From Sphingorhabdus lacus (GTDB lineage: Bacteria > Pseudomonadota > Alphaproteobacteria > Sphingomonadales > Sphingomonadaceae): 64,000 nt of DNA. The notes under the pieces were generated by a model. The model did no database searches. It was not told the origin of the DNA and saw only the letters and a program-made list of their open reading frames with translations. The translations under genes were made by a program, and so were the position numbers. This document shows, in pieces, positions 1 to 9,600 of this stretch (positions are counted from its first letter, which is position 1; the number at the start of each line of letters is the position of its first letter). The stretch lies in the NCBI RefSeq assembly GCF_009768975.1, contig NZ_CP035733.1, forward strand, positions 2,834,001 to 2,898,000, in the 5' to 3' direction.

Positions 1-1435
1 TGATCTAGTGCGCGACAAGGGCTGGAAAGAAGGCGCGATTGATGACAGCACTTTCTTCCTCGCCTATTTCTTTCCGCGCGTCACCAACTACAGCGACGAC
101 AGCGGCTGGGACACGCGATTATTCACCATGGGACGGGAGTTTAACAACGACTTTGCCGATTTCGATGTCGAGGTTGTTTCGCCGCGCGACTATGTGGTGT
201 GGGCAACCGGCGAACTCCAAAACCCGGCCGACGTTCTGCAACCTGAGATCGTCGCCCGCCTGAAGGCCAGCGAGAAAAGCGATCAGGTTGCAACGATCGC
301 TGAAGCCGCCGACATCAAGGGCGGTAAGGTAACGGCCCGTGCGGCAATGCTGAGCTGGAAATGGCGGGCAAAGCATGTGCCTGATTTTGCACTGGCACTC
401 AGCAACCACTACCGATGGCAGGCATCGAGTGTAGTAGTGGCGCCTTCGACGGGCCGCCGCGTGGGTGTACAGGCGGCCTATGCCGACAGCGCGACCGACT
501 TCAAACCGATGGTCGAATATGGCCGACAGGCGTTGCAATTTGCCTCCACCAAATATCCGGGAGTTCCCTATCCGTACCCCAAAACGACAATCATATTGGG
601 CGGCGCGGATGAGGAATATCCGATGATGGTCAATGACGGATCAAATATCGGCAGCCCGGAAGCCGCAAGCCTGCCTGAAAATGCCTTCACCGGCTTTGTT
701 GCGACGCATGAAATCCTGCACAGCTGGTTCCCCTTTTACATGGGTATCAACGAGAAACGTTATCCCTTCATGGACGAAGGCTGGACAACCGCGTTCGAAT
801 ATCTCCGCAACCGCGAGGTGCTTGGCGTCGAAAAAGCGGATGCCCTGTTCAAGGATTTCCGGGTGGTCAAGGTCGGCTGGCCGGAAGCTGCTTCAGGTAA
901 TGAAATTCCGGTGATTACGCCGCATGATTCGCTGTTTGGCCAAGCGTCGGTATTTGCATTCAACCAATATGGGAAAGCCGCGCTCGGCTATCTGGCGCTC
1001 AAGGACCTGATGGGAGATGAGGCGTTCAAAAAGGGCCTGCACACCTTCATGGAGCGTTGGCACGGCAAGCGTCCCTTGCCTTGGGATATGTTCAACAGCT
1101 TCAATAATGCAGGCGTCGGCGATCATAGCTGGTTCTTCAAAAACTGGTTCTTTGGCTATAACTATATGGACCTTGCCGTCGGTGAGGTGCGTACGGACGG
1201 GGGATCGCATATTGTAAAGGTGCACAATCCAGGAGGCATGGCGATGCCGTTCGACCTCATCCTCAACTATGCCGACGGCACCAGCGAGCGTGTGCATCGC
1301 ACGCCTGCAGCATGGCAATCGGATGGCGGCGCAACCGACGTTACCGTTTCAAACGGCAAGACACTCAGCGCCGTTACACTCGACACCGGGATTTTTGTGG
1401 ACTTCAATCCGAAGGATAACAGCTGGAAACAGTGA
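1..1435 (+). CDS. M1-family zinc metallopeptidase, 5' partial
   Basis: The reading frame is open to the left window edge, so the true start lies outside; the GTG at 8 is only an internal Val codon. Counting from that codon, residues 234-238 read HEILH and a Glu follows 18 residues later (residue 257, in MDEGW). This is the HExxH-X18-E zinc site of M1 (gluzincin) aminopeptidase-like enzymes. The segment before it is beta-rich, as in the M1 N-terminal domain. The family usually removes N-terminal residues from peptides. No exopeptidase GxMEN motif could be placed confidently, so it may be a divergent member. A signal peptide, if present, would be outside the window. It ends with TGA at 1433-1435, 75 bases before the next gene on the same strand, which may be cotranscribed. 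Confidence 0.8.
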   Translation, partial: DLVRDKGWKEGAIDDSTFFLAYFFPRVTNYSDDSGWDTRLFTMGREFNNDFADFDVEVVSPRDYVVWATGELQNPADVLQPEIVARLKASEKSDQVATIAEAADIKGGKVTARAAMLSWKWRAKHVPDFALALSNHYRWQASSVVVAPSTGRRVGVQAAYADSATDFKPMVEYGRQALQFASTKYPGVPYPYPKTTIILGGADEEYPMMVNDGSNIGSPEAASLPENAFTGFVATHEILHSWFPFYMGINEKRYPFMDEGWTTAFEYLRNREVLGVEKADALFKDFRVVKVGWPEAASGNEIPVITPHDSLFGQASVFAFNQYGKAALGYLALKDLMGDEAFKKGLHTFMERWHGKRPLPWDMFNSFNNAGVGDHSWFFKNWFFGYNYMDLAVGEVRTDGGSHIVKVHNPGGMAMPFDLILNYADGTSERVHRTPAAWQSDGGATDVTVSNGKTLSAVTLDTGIFVDFNPKDNSWKQ

Positions 1436-1510
1436 AAAAGAAACTGACATTTGAAAACATCTCGTCGGTCCGAACCAACTCGGCGGGACAGCAATTAACG
1501 GGGAAGGGAA

Positions 1511-2383
1511 ATGAATATGAGTGAAGTAACATCGCCACCGCCAACATGGCTGCGAATATTGCAGTTCCCGCTTATCCGCTTGGTTCTGCTTGGCGTGCCG
1601 CTATTTGGGGGCATCGCCTTCAGCAATACATTCATGGAAGAAAACAAGGGCAACGCTGTTGCAGCTATCGTCGCGGCCACTGCGATGGTGTCATTGGCCA
1701 TGTGCATTTACGTCGGCTTTGTCCGCTGGATCGAGCGCCGCGAAGTCACCGAGTTTGAACTATCCGCTATGCCAAGGGAGTTGGGCATCGGGCTATTGAT
1801 AGGGGCCGGCCTCTATACCGGATGCATGATCATTTTGTACGTGCTGGGGATTTTCCGCATTGACGGATTTAACCCTGTGTCCATCATGCTGCCGGCGATT
1901 GCCCTGGCGATCAGCTCCGGCTTTCTTGAAGAATTGCTGTTTCGCGGCGCCCTGTTTCGCATCGTTGAAGAATGGTTGGGGAGCTGGGTTTCGATCATCG
2001 TATCGTCCGCCGTATTTGGCCTGACCCATCTCGCCAACCCCGATGCGACGATGACCGGCGCGTTGTTCATCAGCGTCGAGGCAGGCCTTCTGCTCGCCGC
2101 GGCCTATATGCTGACCCGCCGGTTATGGATGAGCATCGGCTTCCATATGGCATGGAATTACACGCAATCGGCCGTGTTTGGCGGGGTTGTGTCCGGCGGC
2201 GTTGCAGAGCCGGGACTCATCAAGCCGATCATTAACGGGTCCGATTTGCTGACCGGAGGAAAATTTGGACTGGAAGCTTCGCTGACCGCGTTCACTTTAT
2301 GCACGACCGCGGGCGTGATCCTGCTCGTCAAGGCGCATCGGCGCGGCCACATCGTGCCGCCATTCTGGAAGCAGAAGAACTAA
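1511..2383 (+). CDS. CPBP-family intramembrane metalloprotease
   Basis: This 290-residue protein is strongly hydrophobic, with about seven or eight membrane segments. It carries the three CPBP (Abi/Rce1-like) signatures: EExxxR at residues 140-145 (EELLFR), an FGLTH motif with His at 173, and a later HMAWN motif. These residues coordinate metal and activate water inside the membrane. Family members cleave prenylated proteins or act in bacteriocin immunity and stress; the substrate here is unknown. The start is supported by a purine-rich GGGGAAGGGAA just upstream of ATG at 1511. It follows the M1 peptidase on the same strand by 75 bases. No partner gene for a bacteriocin is visible, so an immunity role is not supported by context. 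Confidence 0.85.
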   Translation: MNMSEVTSPPPTWLRILQFPLIRLVLLGVPLFGGIAFSNTFMEENKGNAVAAIVAATAMVSLAMCIYVGFVRWIERREVTEFELSAMPRELGIGLLIGAGLYTGCMIILYVLGIFRIDGFNPVSIMLPAIALAISSGFLEELLFRGALFRIVEEWLGSWVSIIVSSAVFGLTHLANPDATMTGALFISVEAGLLLAAAYMLTRRLWMSIGFHMAWNYTQSAVFGGVVSGGVAEPGLIKPIINGSDLLTGGKFGLEASLTAFTLCTTAGVILLVKAHRRGHIVPPFWKQKN

Positions 2384-2576
2384 GCCACCTTCGACCCATA
2401 ACCGGAAAGACTGTTCGTTGTTCCGGCGAACGCAGGCTTTCATCGTGACACGCAGCAGCCTCGCCCGCCGGATCGGCAATTGCCACTGGGTCGGCGGCGA
2501 AGGGCTTTAGCTTCGACTATTTTTTGGGGGCGAGGGCGCCAAGCATTGCCCGGCCCCTTTGCACAGTCGAATCCGT

Positions 2577-2813
2577 TCAGATGGCATCTTCAAGCTTGTT
2601 GAGCGCCGCCTGCAACCGCACGATGCACGCGCCAATATCGGCATGTTCACTGCCGCTTTCGATACGCGGATGAAGCTCTTGCAGCTTGCGTAGGGCGACC
2701 GATGCGGATTTCTGCAAGCGTTCAATTGCGCCAGACTCCAACGCTTCGGAAGAGATGCCGTTACACGCGGCCACACAGGCGACAACACGGCGGTTAAGGG
2801 TCATATTGCTCAT
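2577..2813 (-). CDS. small hypothetical protein, coupled to upstream gene
   Basis: Unrecognised 78-residue protein without a signal peptide or membrane segment. It is predicted largely helical, with several Leu-rich amphipathic stretches and three Cys residues. Its ATG overlaps the stop of the upstream gene (2810-3043) in an ATGA arrangement, a good sign that both are real and translationally coupled. The size and helical character could fit a small regulator or binding partner, but no family is recognised. Confidence 0.5.
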   Translation of the reverse strand: MSNMTLNRRVVACVAACNGISSEALESGAIERLQKSASVALRKLQELHPRIESGSEHADIGACIVRLQAALNKLEDAI

Positions 2814-3043
2814 GCTGCTTCCTTTGCTACGTCGGAGTGGCGGTTAAAAAACGGGCGCTGCCAAAAACGCCGCTGTTCGATTTTGTCGGAGAGAAAAATG
2901 GACTCGGGCGCAGGATTGTTCCCGGCCTCGGGCACAGTTGATCGTGATTCTGGAACAGCTCCCCAAAGCGCCAACGCCGAATGGCGCAGCGATGCCGGAT
3001 AATTGTCCAGCTCCGATAGGTCTGTTGTGTTAATTTTAAACAT
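2810..3043 (-). CDS. small hypothetical protein
   Basis: Unrecognised 77-residue soluble protein with mixed composition and no signal peptide. It is the first gene of a two-gene unit; its TGA overlaps the ATG of the downstream gene by 4 bases. The unit is divergent from the giant adhesin gene at 3637, so the 593-base intergenic region holds both promoters. A functional link with the adhesin is possible but rests only on this head-to-head position. Confidence 0.45.
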   Translation of the reverse strand: MFKINTTDLSELDNYPASLRHSALALWGAVPESRSTVPEAGNNPAPESIFLSDKIEQRRFWQRPFFNRHSDVAKEAA

Positions 3044-3636
3044 GGAAGTCTCGTAAATTCCGTATTTAGTATGATGCCCGGTTCAGGGGCGGCTCTACGC
3101 GCGCAAGGCGCAGCGTATTCGATCGGGATCGGAAATTACAAATAATTGTTCATACGCATCGTCGTCACCTCATCGTTGGAAGAGAGGAACACGATAGTTG
3201 GCGAGGTCGCCTGAGCGTCGCGCGCTTTAGCTGTTGGTAACGCGGAAGCAAGCTGCATCCTGATCAAAAGCCGCGGTCCGAAATCTGGTATGGAGCGGTC
3301 CGTCCGGACTCGGTTGTCCGCTCTATGTATTCTCTACTCATTTGGTTGATTAATGATTCGTCAAGCGATTATTTGCGCGTCCTACCCCGATTCTGTCCAA
3401 ATGGTCCTCCTTTGCGGCAGAACGCCCGCCGCAACCGTTGATCCTGCACGGCGGCAGCGATGCCGATATGCGACGCCTTAGCCAAATATAAATAGTAACG
3501 CAATGTATACTTGACATAGCGACACGATGTTTGGCAGCTTCATTCTGAAAAAGCTGTGTTTCTGATTCACATCAGCTGCGCCGCTTTCGCACAAGGCCTC
3601 GTGGATGGGGCCGGGGCATGACAGGGAGTATTACCG
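3044..3636. other. 593-base divergent intergenic region upstream of the adhesin gene
   Basis: No convincing gene is seen on either strand. The region holds a GAGCGG/CCGCTC inverted repeat (3293-3298 with 3318-3323) enclosing the palindrome GTCCGGAC (3302-3309), which could form a stem-loop in a long leader. It also holds an AT-rich block at about 3485-3516 with a TATACT (3506-3511) and a TTGACA (3511-3516). The 14-mer ATAGTAACGCAATG in this block recurs upstream of a beta-helix gene at 43 kb. A GGGAG ribosome-binding site lies 8 bases before the adhesin ATG. Confidence 0.6.
3492..3505. promoter_or_regulatory. shared upstream motif ATAGTAACGCAATG, copy 1
   Basis: This 14-base sequence lies 132-145 bases before the adhesin start and overlaps a possible -10 element (TATACT at 3506-3511). 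The identical 14-mer occurs at 43154-43167, and a 12/14 variant at 43131-43144, both upstream of the beta-helix gene that starts at 43049. The repetition in front of two surface-protein genes suggests a common transcription factor site. The regulator is unknown. Confidence 0.4.
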
Positions 3637-6600
3637 ATGGGCACCTCTAAACATACGCTGTTGTTTCGCGCATCGACAATCGCGTTGGCCCTCGGAGGCG
3701 TAACCGGGGCCGCCTCTCCGCTGTGGGCGGATGCGACGCCGGAATGTAATGCCAGTACTGTTATTGGCGCTGTAAATGCGACAGAATGTGGCGCGGGGTC
3801 ATTGGCAAGCAAACCCAATTCCACTGCGGTAGGCAACTCGGTTCAGGCAACAGGGACCAGTTCGACCGCGATCGGCCAAGGGGCCGGCGCGACAGGCGAT
3901 AATTCGACAACAACAGGCGCCAGCTCCCGCGCTTCTGGTGCTGGATCGACGGCAAATGGCATGGGCGCTGCGGCAGATGGTTTGGAATCCTCGGCATTCG
4001 GTTTTCAAGCAGCGGCCCAGCAAGCCAATTCGGCCGCCTTCGGCGCGAAGGCCAAGGCGTTTTCGTCAGGCTCTTTGGCATTTGGTGCCGGTGCAGAGGC
4101 GGGCGGGGATGCAATCACGTTGGGTAATGATTTGCTCGCCTTAAATGCTGTGGCCTTGGGCTTTGGCGCAAAAGCGCGCGGTGCGGCTTCTTTGGCCTTG
4201 GGATCCAATGCAGAAACCCTCATCACCGTAACAAATGCCGTTGCATTGGGTTCGGGCTCAATCGCGGCGGAGAATGATGTTGTTTCGGTAGGTAACGCCA
4301 CCTTCCAACGACGCATTGTAAATGTAAAGGCGGGAACGCTCGACAATGACGCAGTCAATTTCAAACAGTTGTCGGATCTGGAATCTAGGGTCGACCTAGC
4401 TATTCTCAATGCGAACCCGCTTCTAAAAATTAGCGGTTTGGTGACGGCAACCAATAAACCTTTTGCATCAGGTGATAGTACCATCGCGCTTGGGGTTCTT
4501 AGCCAAGCGAACGGCGGAGGCAATGTCGCAATTGGCGGCGTCGCAACAGTTATCTCCGGTGACGACGGTCCGATAATAAATCCAGGCGTAGCGTTGGGTG
4601 CATCTGCAACATCGCGCGGAGGCGGAACGATTAGTATTGGCGGGTTCTCCAATGCTGGCGACCCATTGTTTGCCGGTGGTTCTAACCTCATCGGTGCCAC
4701 CGCAATCGGCTTTGACGCCGATGCGCTAGCCGCCGATTCCACCGCACTCGGCAAACTCGCCAAGGCCCCGACGTTGGGTAGCACCGCCTTGGGCGCGGGT
4801 GCCGTTGCCGGTATTGTTGTGAAAGATGCTGGTGGAAACGTGGTCCTTACCACAACAGGCGCAACGGCCGTTGGCGCGAGCGCCAAGGCAGAGGGTACCG
4901 CTTCGGTCGCCCTCGGTGCCACGGCGCATGCAGAAGCAATCAAGAGCATTGCCATTGGTTCGGGAACAACATCCACCGGCGAAAGCGCGATCGGCATCGG
5001 GGAAAAGACGGAGGCCAAGGGCAAAAATGCGGCCGCGTTCGGCGCGGTGGCTTCCGCTCTCGGCGCTTCGTCAACTGCGGTGGGTGAGGGCAGCCAGGCA
5101 AATGTCGACGGGGCGTCGGCATTTGGCGCCGATGCCGTTATTGATAGCATAAACGGCACCGCCTTGGGCATTAACGCCAAGGTTGGGCTCGGTTCCGCCG
5201 ATGCGATCGCACTTGGTAATGGCGCTGAAGTGTCCAAAGGACCGGCCCTCGGGGCTACTGCGACCAAGGGCGTGGCAATTGGTGCAGGTGCCAAGGTATT
5301 CAAGGATTCAGGCGTTGCTTTGGGCGACGGTGCGACGGTAACGGCCACTGGCACCAGTGGCCTTGCCTTGGGTAAAGGGGCCAATGTTGCGGGCGTGGAT
5401 GCGATTGCGCTGCGCGGGAACGCGGCTGGATCGAACGCTGTGGCCGTGGGGCTTGGCGCAATTGCGGCGGGTGCAGATGCCCTTGCCCTGCGCGGCAGTG
5501 CTGCCGCTGCTAGCTCGGTCGCAATTGGGGTCGGAACAAACGTCAATGCCACTGCAACCGATGGGGTTGCGCTCGGTAAAAACGCGGTGGTCAACGCGGG
5601 TATCACCAACAGCGTCGCCTTGGGCGCGGGATCGGTCGCAGACGCAAGCGACACCGTATCGGTCGGCAAGGCCGGGCCAGGCGGCCAGCGCAAGATCGTC
5701 AACCTCGCCGACGGGCAGGCACTTACCGATGCGGTGAATTTCGGGCAATTGACTGTGGTCGACGATGAGGTTGGCGCATTGCAAGAGGAATCCCGATTCC
5801 TTTCCGTAAACAGCGGCACCACCGCCCCCGCGGCGACCGCTACAGGTGCGGACGGGGTGGCCCTAGGTTCGAACGCAAATGTGAATGCAAATGCGACCAA
5901 TGGCGTCGCGCTTGGTAAAGATGCCACGATCAACGCCGATGTGACCAACAGCGTCGCGCTGGGCGCGGGGTCGGTGGCGAGTGATTCCAATACCGTATCG
6001 GTTGGCAAAGCCGGTAGTGAACGCAAGATCACCAACCTCGCCGCAGGCACTGTTGCGACAGATGCGGTCAACCTCGCGCAATTGGACGGTAAAACCAAAT
6101 ATCTCTCCGTCAACAGCACGCTTGGCGTCGCATCGGCCACCGGCACCAACGCCATCGCGCTTGGCCCCGTTTCGACGGCGGTCGGTACCAACACTGTTGC
6201 GATCGGTAATGGGTCGAATGTGATCGCCAATGGCGCTGTGGCGCTGGGATCGAACACATCAATTGACGAGACGGCAACCGGCGCGATCGCGCTGGGTCAA
6301 GGGGCAACAATTGCAGCTCGCGTCATTGGACCGCTTCCAACGGACATTACAACGCGCAAGCCAACTGATGCCATTGCCATTGGTCGTAATTCATTGGTGG
6401 AGGAACAAGACGCGATTGCGATAGGTCGTGAGGCTACGGCGAGCCGCAATGATACAATCGCTTTGGGGCGTCAGGCGTCCGCTACCGGAGCGGCTGCCAT
6501 CGCCATGGGCGAACGCACAGAATCAACCGGACTAGCATCACTTGCCTTTGGCATTGGCGCGCGGTCATTGGGGCAGCGCTCCCTTTCCATCGGCGCTGAC

Positions 6601-9600
6601 AGCTTTGCTAATGGGGTTAATTCGATAGCAATCGGTATCGGTTTTGGGGCGCGAAAGGTTCCCGGGATAGATCCAGTGACCGGTCTTCCTCTGCCGGACG
6701 ACGGCAACAGTTTAGGTGCCCATGGCGATGGGTCGGTGTCCATCGGTAATGCGTCAAGATCTCTTGGGCTTAGCTCGGTTGCTCTTGGCGAAAATTCTTC
6801 GGCTGACGTCGATTTCGCCACTGCAATCGGTAACGCTTCCGTCGCCACCGGCATTGGTTCAACTGCCCTCGGGGTATTCGCCAACGCCACTGGCAATGAC
6901 TCTGTCGCGGTGGGCGCGGCATTAGCCGATGGTGCGCTTTCAACCGCCCTGGGCGCAGGCGCGATCGCGCAAACCGACAATGGCGTCGCTCTTGGTTCCG
7001 GCTCGGTGGCCAATCGCGGTAATGCGGTGTCTTTCGGTAATGATGTCGTTGATATCGACGGAGACGGCGATCCTGCCACCAACCCTGTGTTCCAACGCCA
7101 GCTCATCAACGTTGCCGATGGTACGCAAGCCACGGATGCCGTGAACTTCAGGCAATTGACTGCGCTACGCGATGACCTCACCAACCCCTTCCTCGCCGTC
7201 AACAGCACGGTGGCTCTTGCAGGGGATGAGGCGATTGCAAGTGGCGTAAACGCCATTGCCTTGGGCTTTCAGGCCAAGGCCAATGCCAATAGCACACTCG
7301 CCTTGGGCGAAGGCGCGAATATCGACAACACCGCCACCGGAGCCATCGCCCTGGGCAAAGGCGCAAAGGTGGAGACGCGTATCAATGGCACCGGTCCAAC
7401 CGCTACGGTGACCACATTTTTGCCGACCGATGCGATAGCCATAGGCACCAGTGCACTTGCGCAAGAAACCGATGCTATCGCTATTGGGCGTGATGCAAAG
7501 GCAGAACGTGATGGTACGATTGCTTTTGGTGCCGGAGCAAAGGCAGAATCCACCAAGTCGATCGCCATCGGCAATTTGGCAAAAACCAATAGCTCTGCTG
7601 CGATCGCCCTAGGTGAAAATGCCCTAGCAGGTGCGATACAGTCTTTGGCCTTCGGCACCGCCAGTCAAACACTGGGTGCCCAATCTATTGCCATCGGCAC
7701 CCAAAGTTACAGTTCGGAAGATGGTGCGATTTCTATCGGGGGCACGACAGTGGCCGTAAATCTGGATGGCGGCATCGACGCCAATAATAATGGGGTAATC
7801 GATCCCGACGAAAGACGCTTTGGCGCGCGCGGAACGGGTGCAGTTGCGATTGGTCTGGAAACGCTTGCGGACGCATTTTCGTCAACGGCCTTGGGCGTGG
7901 GCGCTGCGGCTATGGATGCACAAGCAACGGCACTTGGAGCCTCTTCAACCGCACTAGGCCTCAATTCGCTCGCCGTTGGTGCACTCGCGAATACAGACGG
8001 CGACAATACCATTGCGTTGGGCTTTTTGGCTTCGGCCTTTTCCGAAGGTAGCATGGCCATCGGCACACAATCAGTTGCAGAGCTGAAAGGCGCTTTGGCG
8101 CTCGGGTATAACGCAAGAGCGAATACCGAAAATAGCGTGGCGATAGGCGCAGATTCATTTGTGGATCGCGGAAACGCCATATCGTTCGGCAATGCTGTGG
8201 ATGATGGTGACAATAATCCTGCAACCAACCCTGTATTCCAACGCCAGCTCATCAACGTTGCCGATGGTACGCAAGCCACGGATGCCGTGAACCTGCGGCA
8301 ATTGAATGAGGTCGCTGCAAATGCAAGCCCCTTCTTCGTGTCGCAAAGCAAGGATTTGACAGGCAGACCCACGGCGACGGGTAAGGATTCGCTGGCGCTC
8401 GGGGCTTTGGCGAGTGCGGAGGGTGGCAACAGCGTGGCGCTGGGTGCAGGCTCGATTGTGGCTACGACTGAAAGTAATGTAGTATCTGTGGGTTCAGCGA
8501 CATTGCAGCGCAAGATCATCAACGTTGCTGCAGGGACATTGGCCGACGGCAGCACGGATGCTGTGAATGCGGACCAGCTGTTTGACCTTGATACATCGGT
8601 GGACTCGCGCCTTGATATTGTCGAAGGCGATATCATCGGCATCACCACCGATATCACCAACATCGCGGCGGACACGAAGTTCTTGGCGGTTGGCAGCCTT
8701 GCTACAGCGACGGCGGCGAGTGCGACGGGCGCGGATGCGGTTGCACTGGGTGCAAACGCAAATGCGAGCGCGGCCAACAGCGTCGCGATTGGTGCAAACT
8801 CGGTCGCGGATCGAAATCTTGCTGGGCTGGGACTTCCTGCGACCGTGGTTGGCACGGTGTCGTTCGGTGCGAAAGATGCGGAGCGTCAGTTGGTCAATGT
8901 CGCCGCCGGTACGCAGGCAACCGACGCGGTGAACAAGGGCCAGTTGGATACTGAGATTGCCGATGTGCGGTCCGACATTGCCACTGACATCACCGAAATT
9001 CAGACGACAATCAACGACACCACCAACACCACGATCAACGAGAAGATCAAATATCTCGCGGTGAACAGCACGGGTGCAGACGCGGCGGCGACGGGTGTGG
9101 ACTCGATTGCGGTGGGCGGCGGATCGTCTGTGGCGGCGGGTGTGACCGGCGGTGTTGCGCTGGGCAATAATGCCAAGGTGAACGCCGCTGCGCTAAACAG
9201 CGTCGCGATCGGTGCAGGGTCGATTGCGGACCGCGTACCTGTGGCAGGGACGGTAGGAACGGTGTCCTTCGGGACGGCAGCAGCAGGAGGTCAGCGTCAG
9301 TTGGTCAATGTTGCCGCCGGTACGCAGGCAACCGACGCGGTGAACAAGGGGCAGTTGGATGCGGCAATTGCTGGAACGGCAAATCCGTTTCTTGCTGTTG
9401 ATAGCCGTGTTGCTTTGGCCCCCGATGGATCATTTGCCGCTGAAGGCGCATTTGCTGCCGGTGGTGACGCGGTCGCACTTGGCAAATTTGCCAGGGCCGA
9501 AGTAGGTCAAAGTTTGGCATTGGGCGTCAGCGCCAATGTTATAGGCAGCAAGGGAATCGCCTTGGGTGCAAGCGCATCTGCGGCGGGAACAGATAGTGTC

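Noticed and set aside
2402-2426. CCGGAA/TTCCGG inverted repeat after the CPBP protease gene
   Set aside because: Could be a transcript end, but the stem is only 6 bp with a 13-base loop and no T run.
3293-3323. Intrinsic terminator upstream of the adhesin
   Set aside because: The GAGCGG/CCGCTC repeat lacks a T tract on either strand and lies between divergent genes, where a terminator is not expected.
4005-6257. Long open frame on the minus strand inside the adhesin gene (also 9777-11129 and 7707-8855)
   Set aside because: They are rich in Ala, Pro and Ser in the pattern produced by reading GC-biased repeat codons backwards. They have no family resemblance and lie wholly inside a clear adhesin gene.
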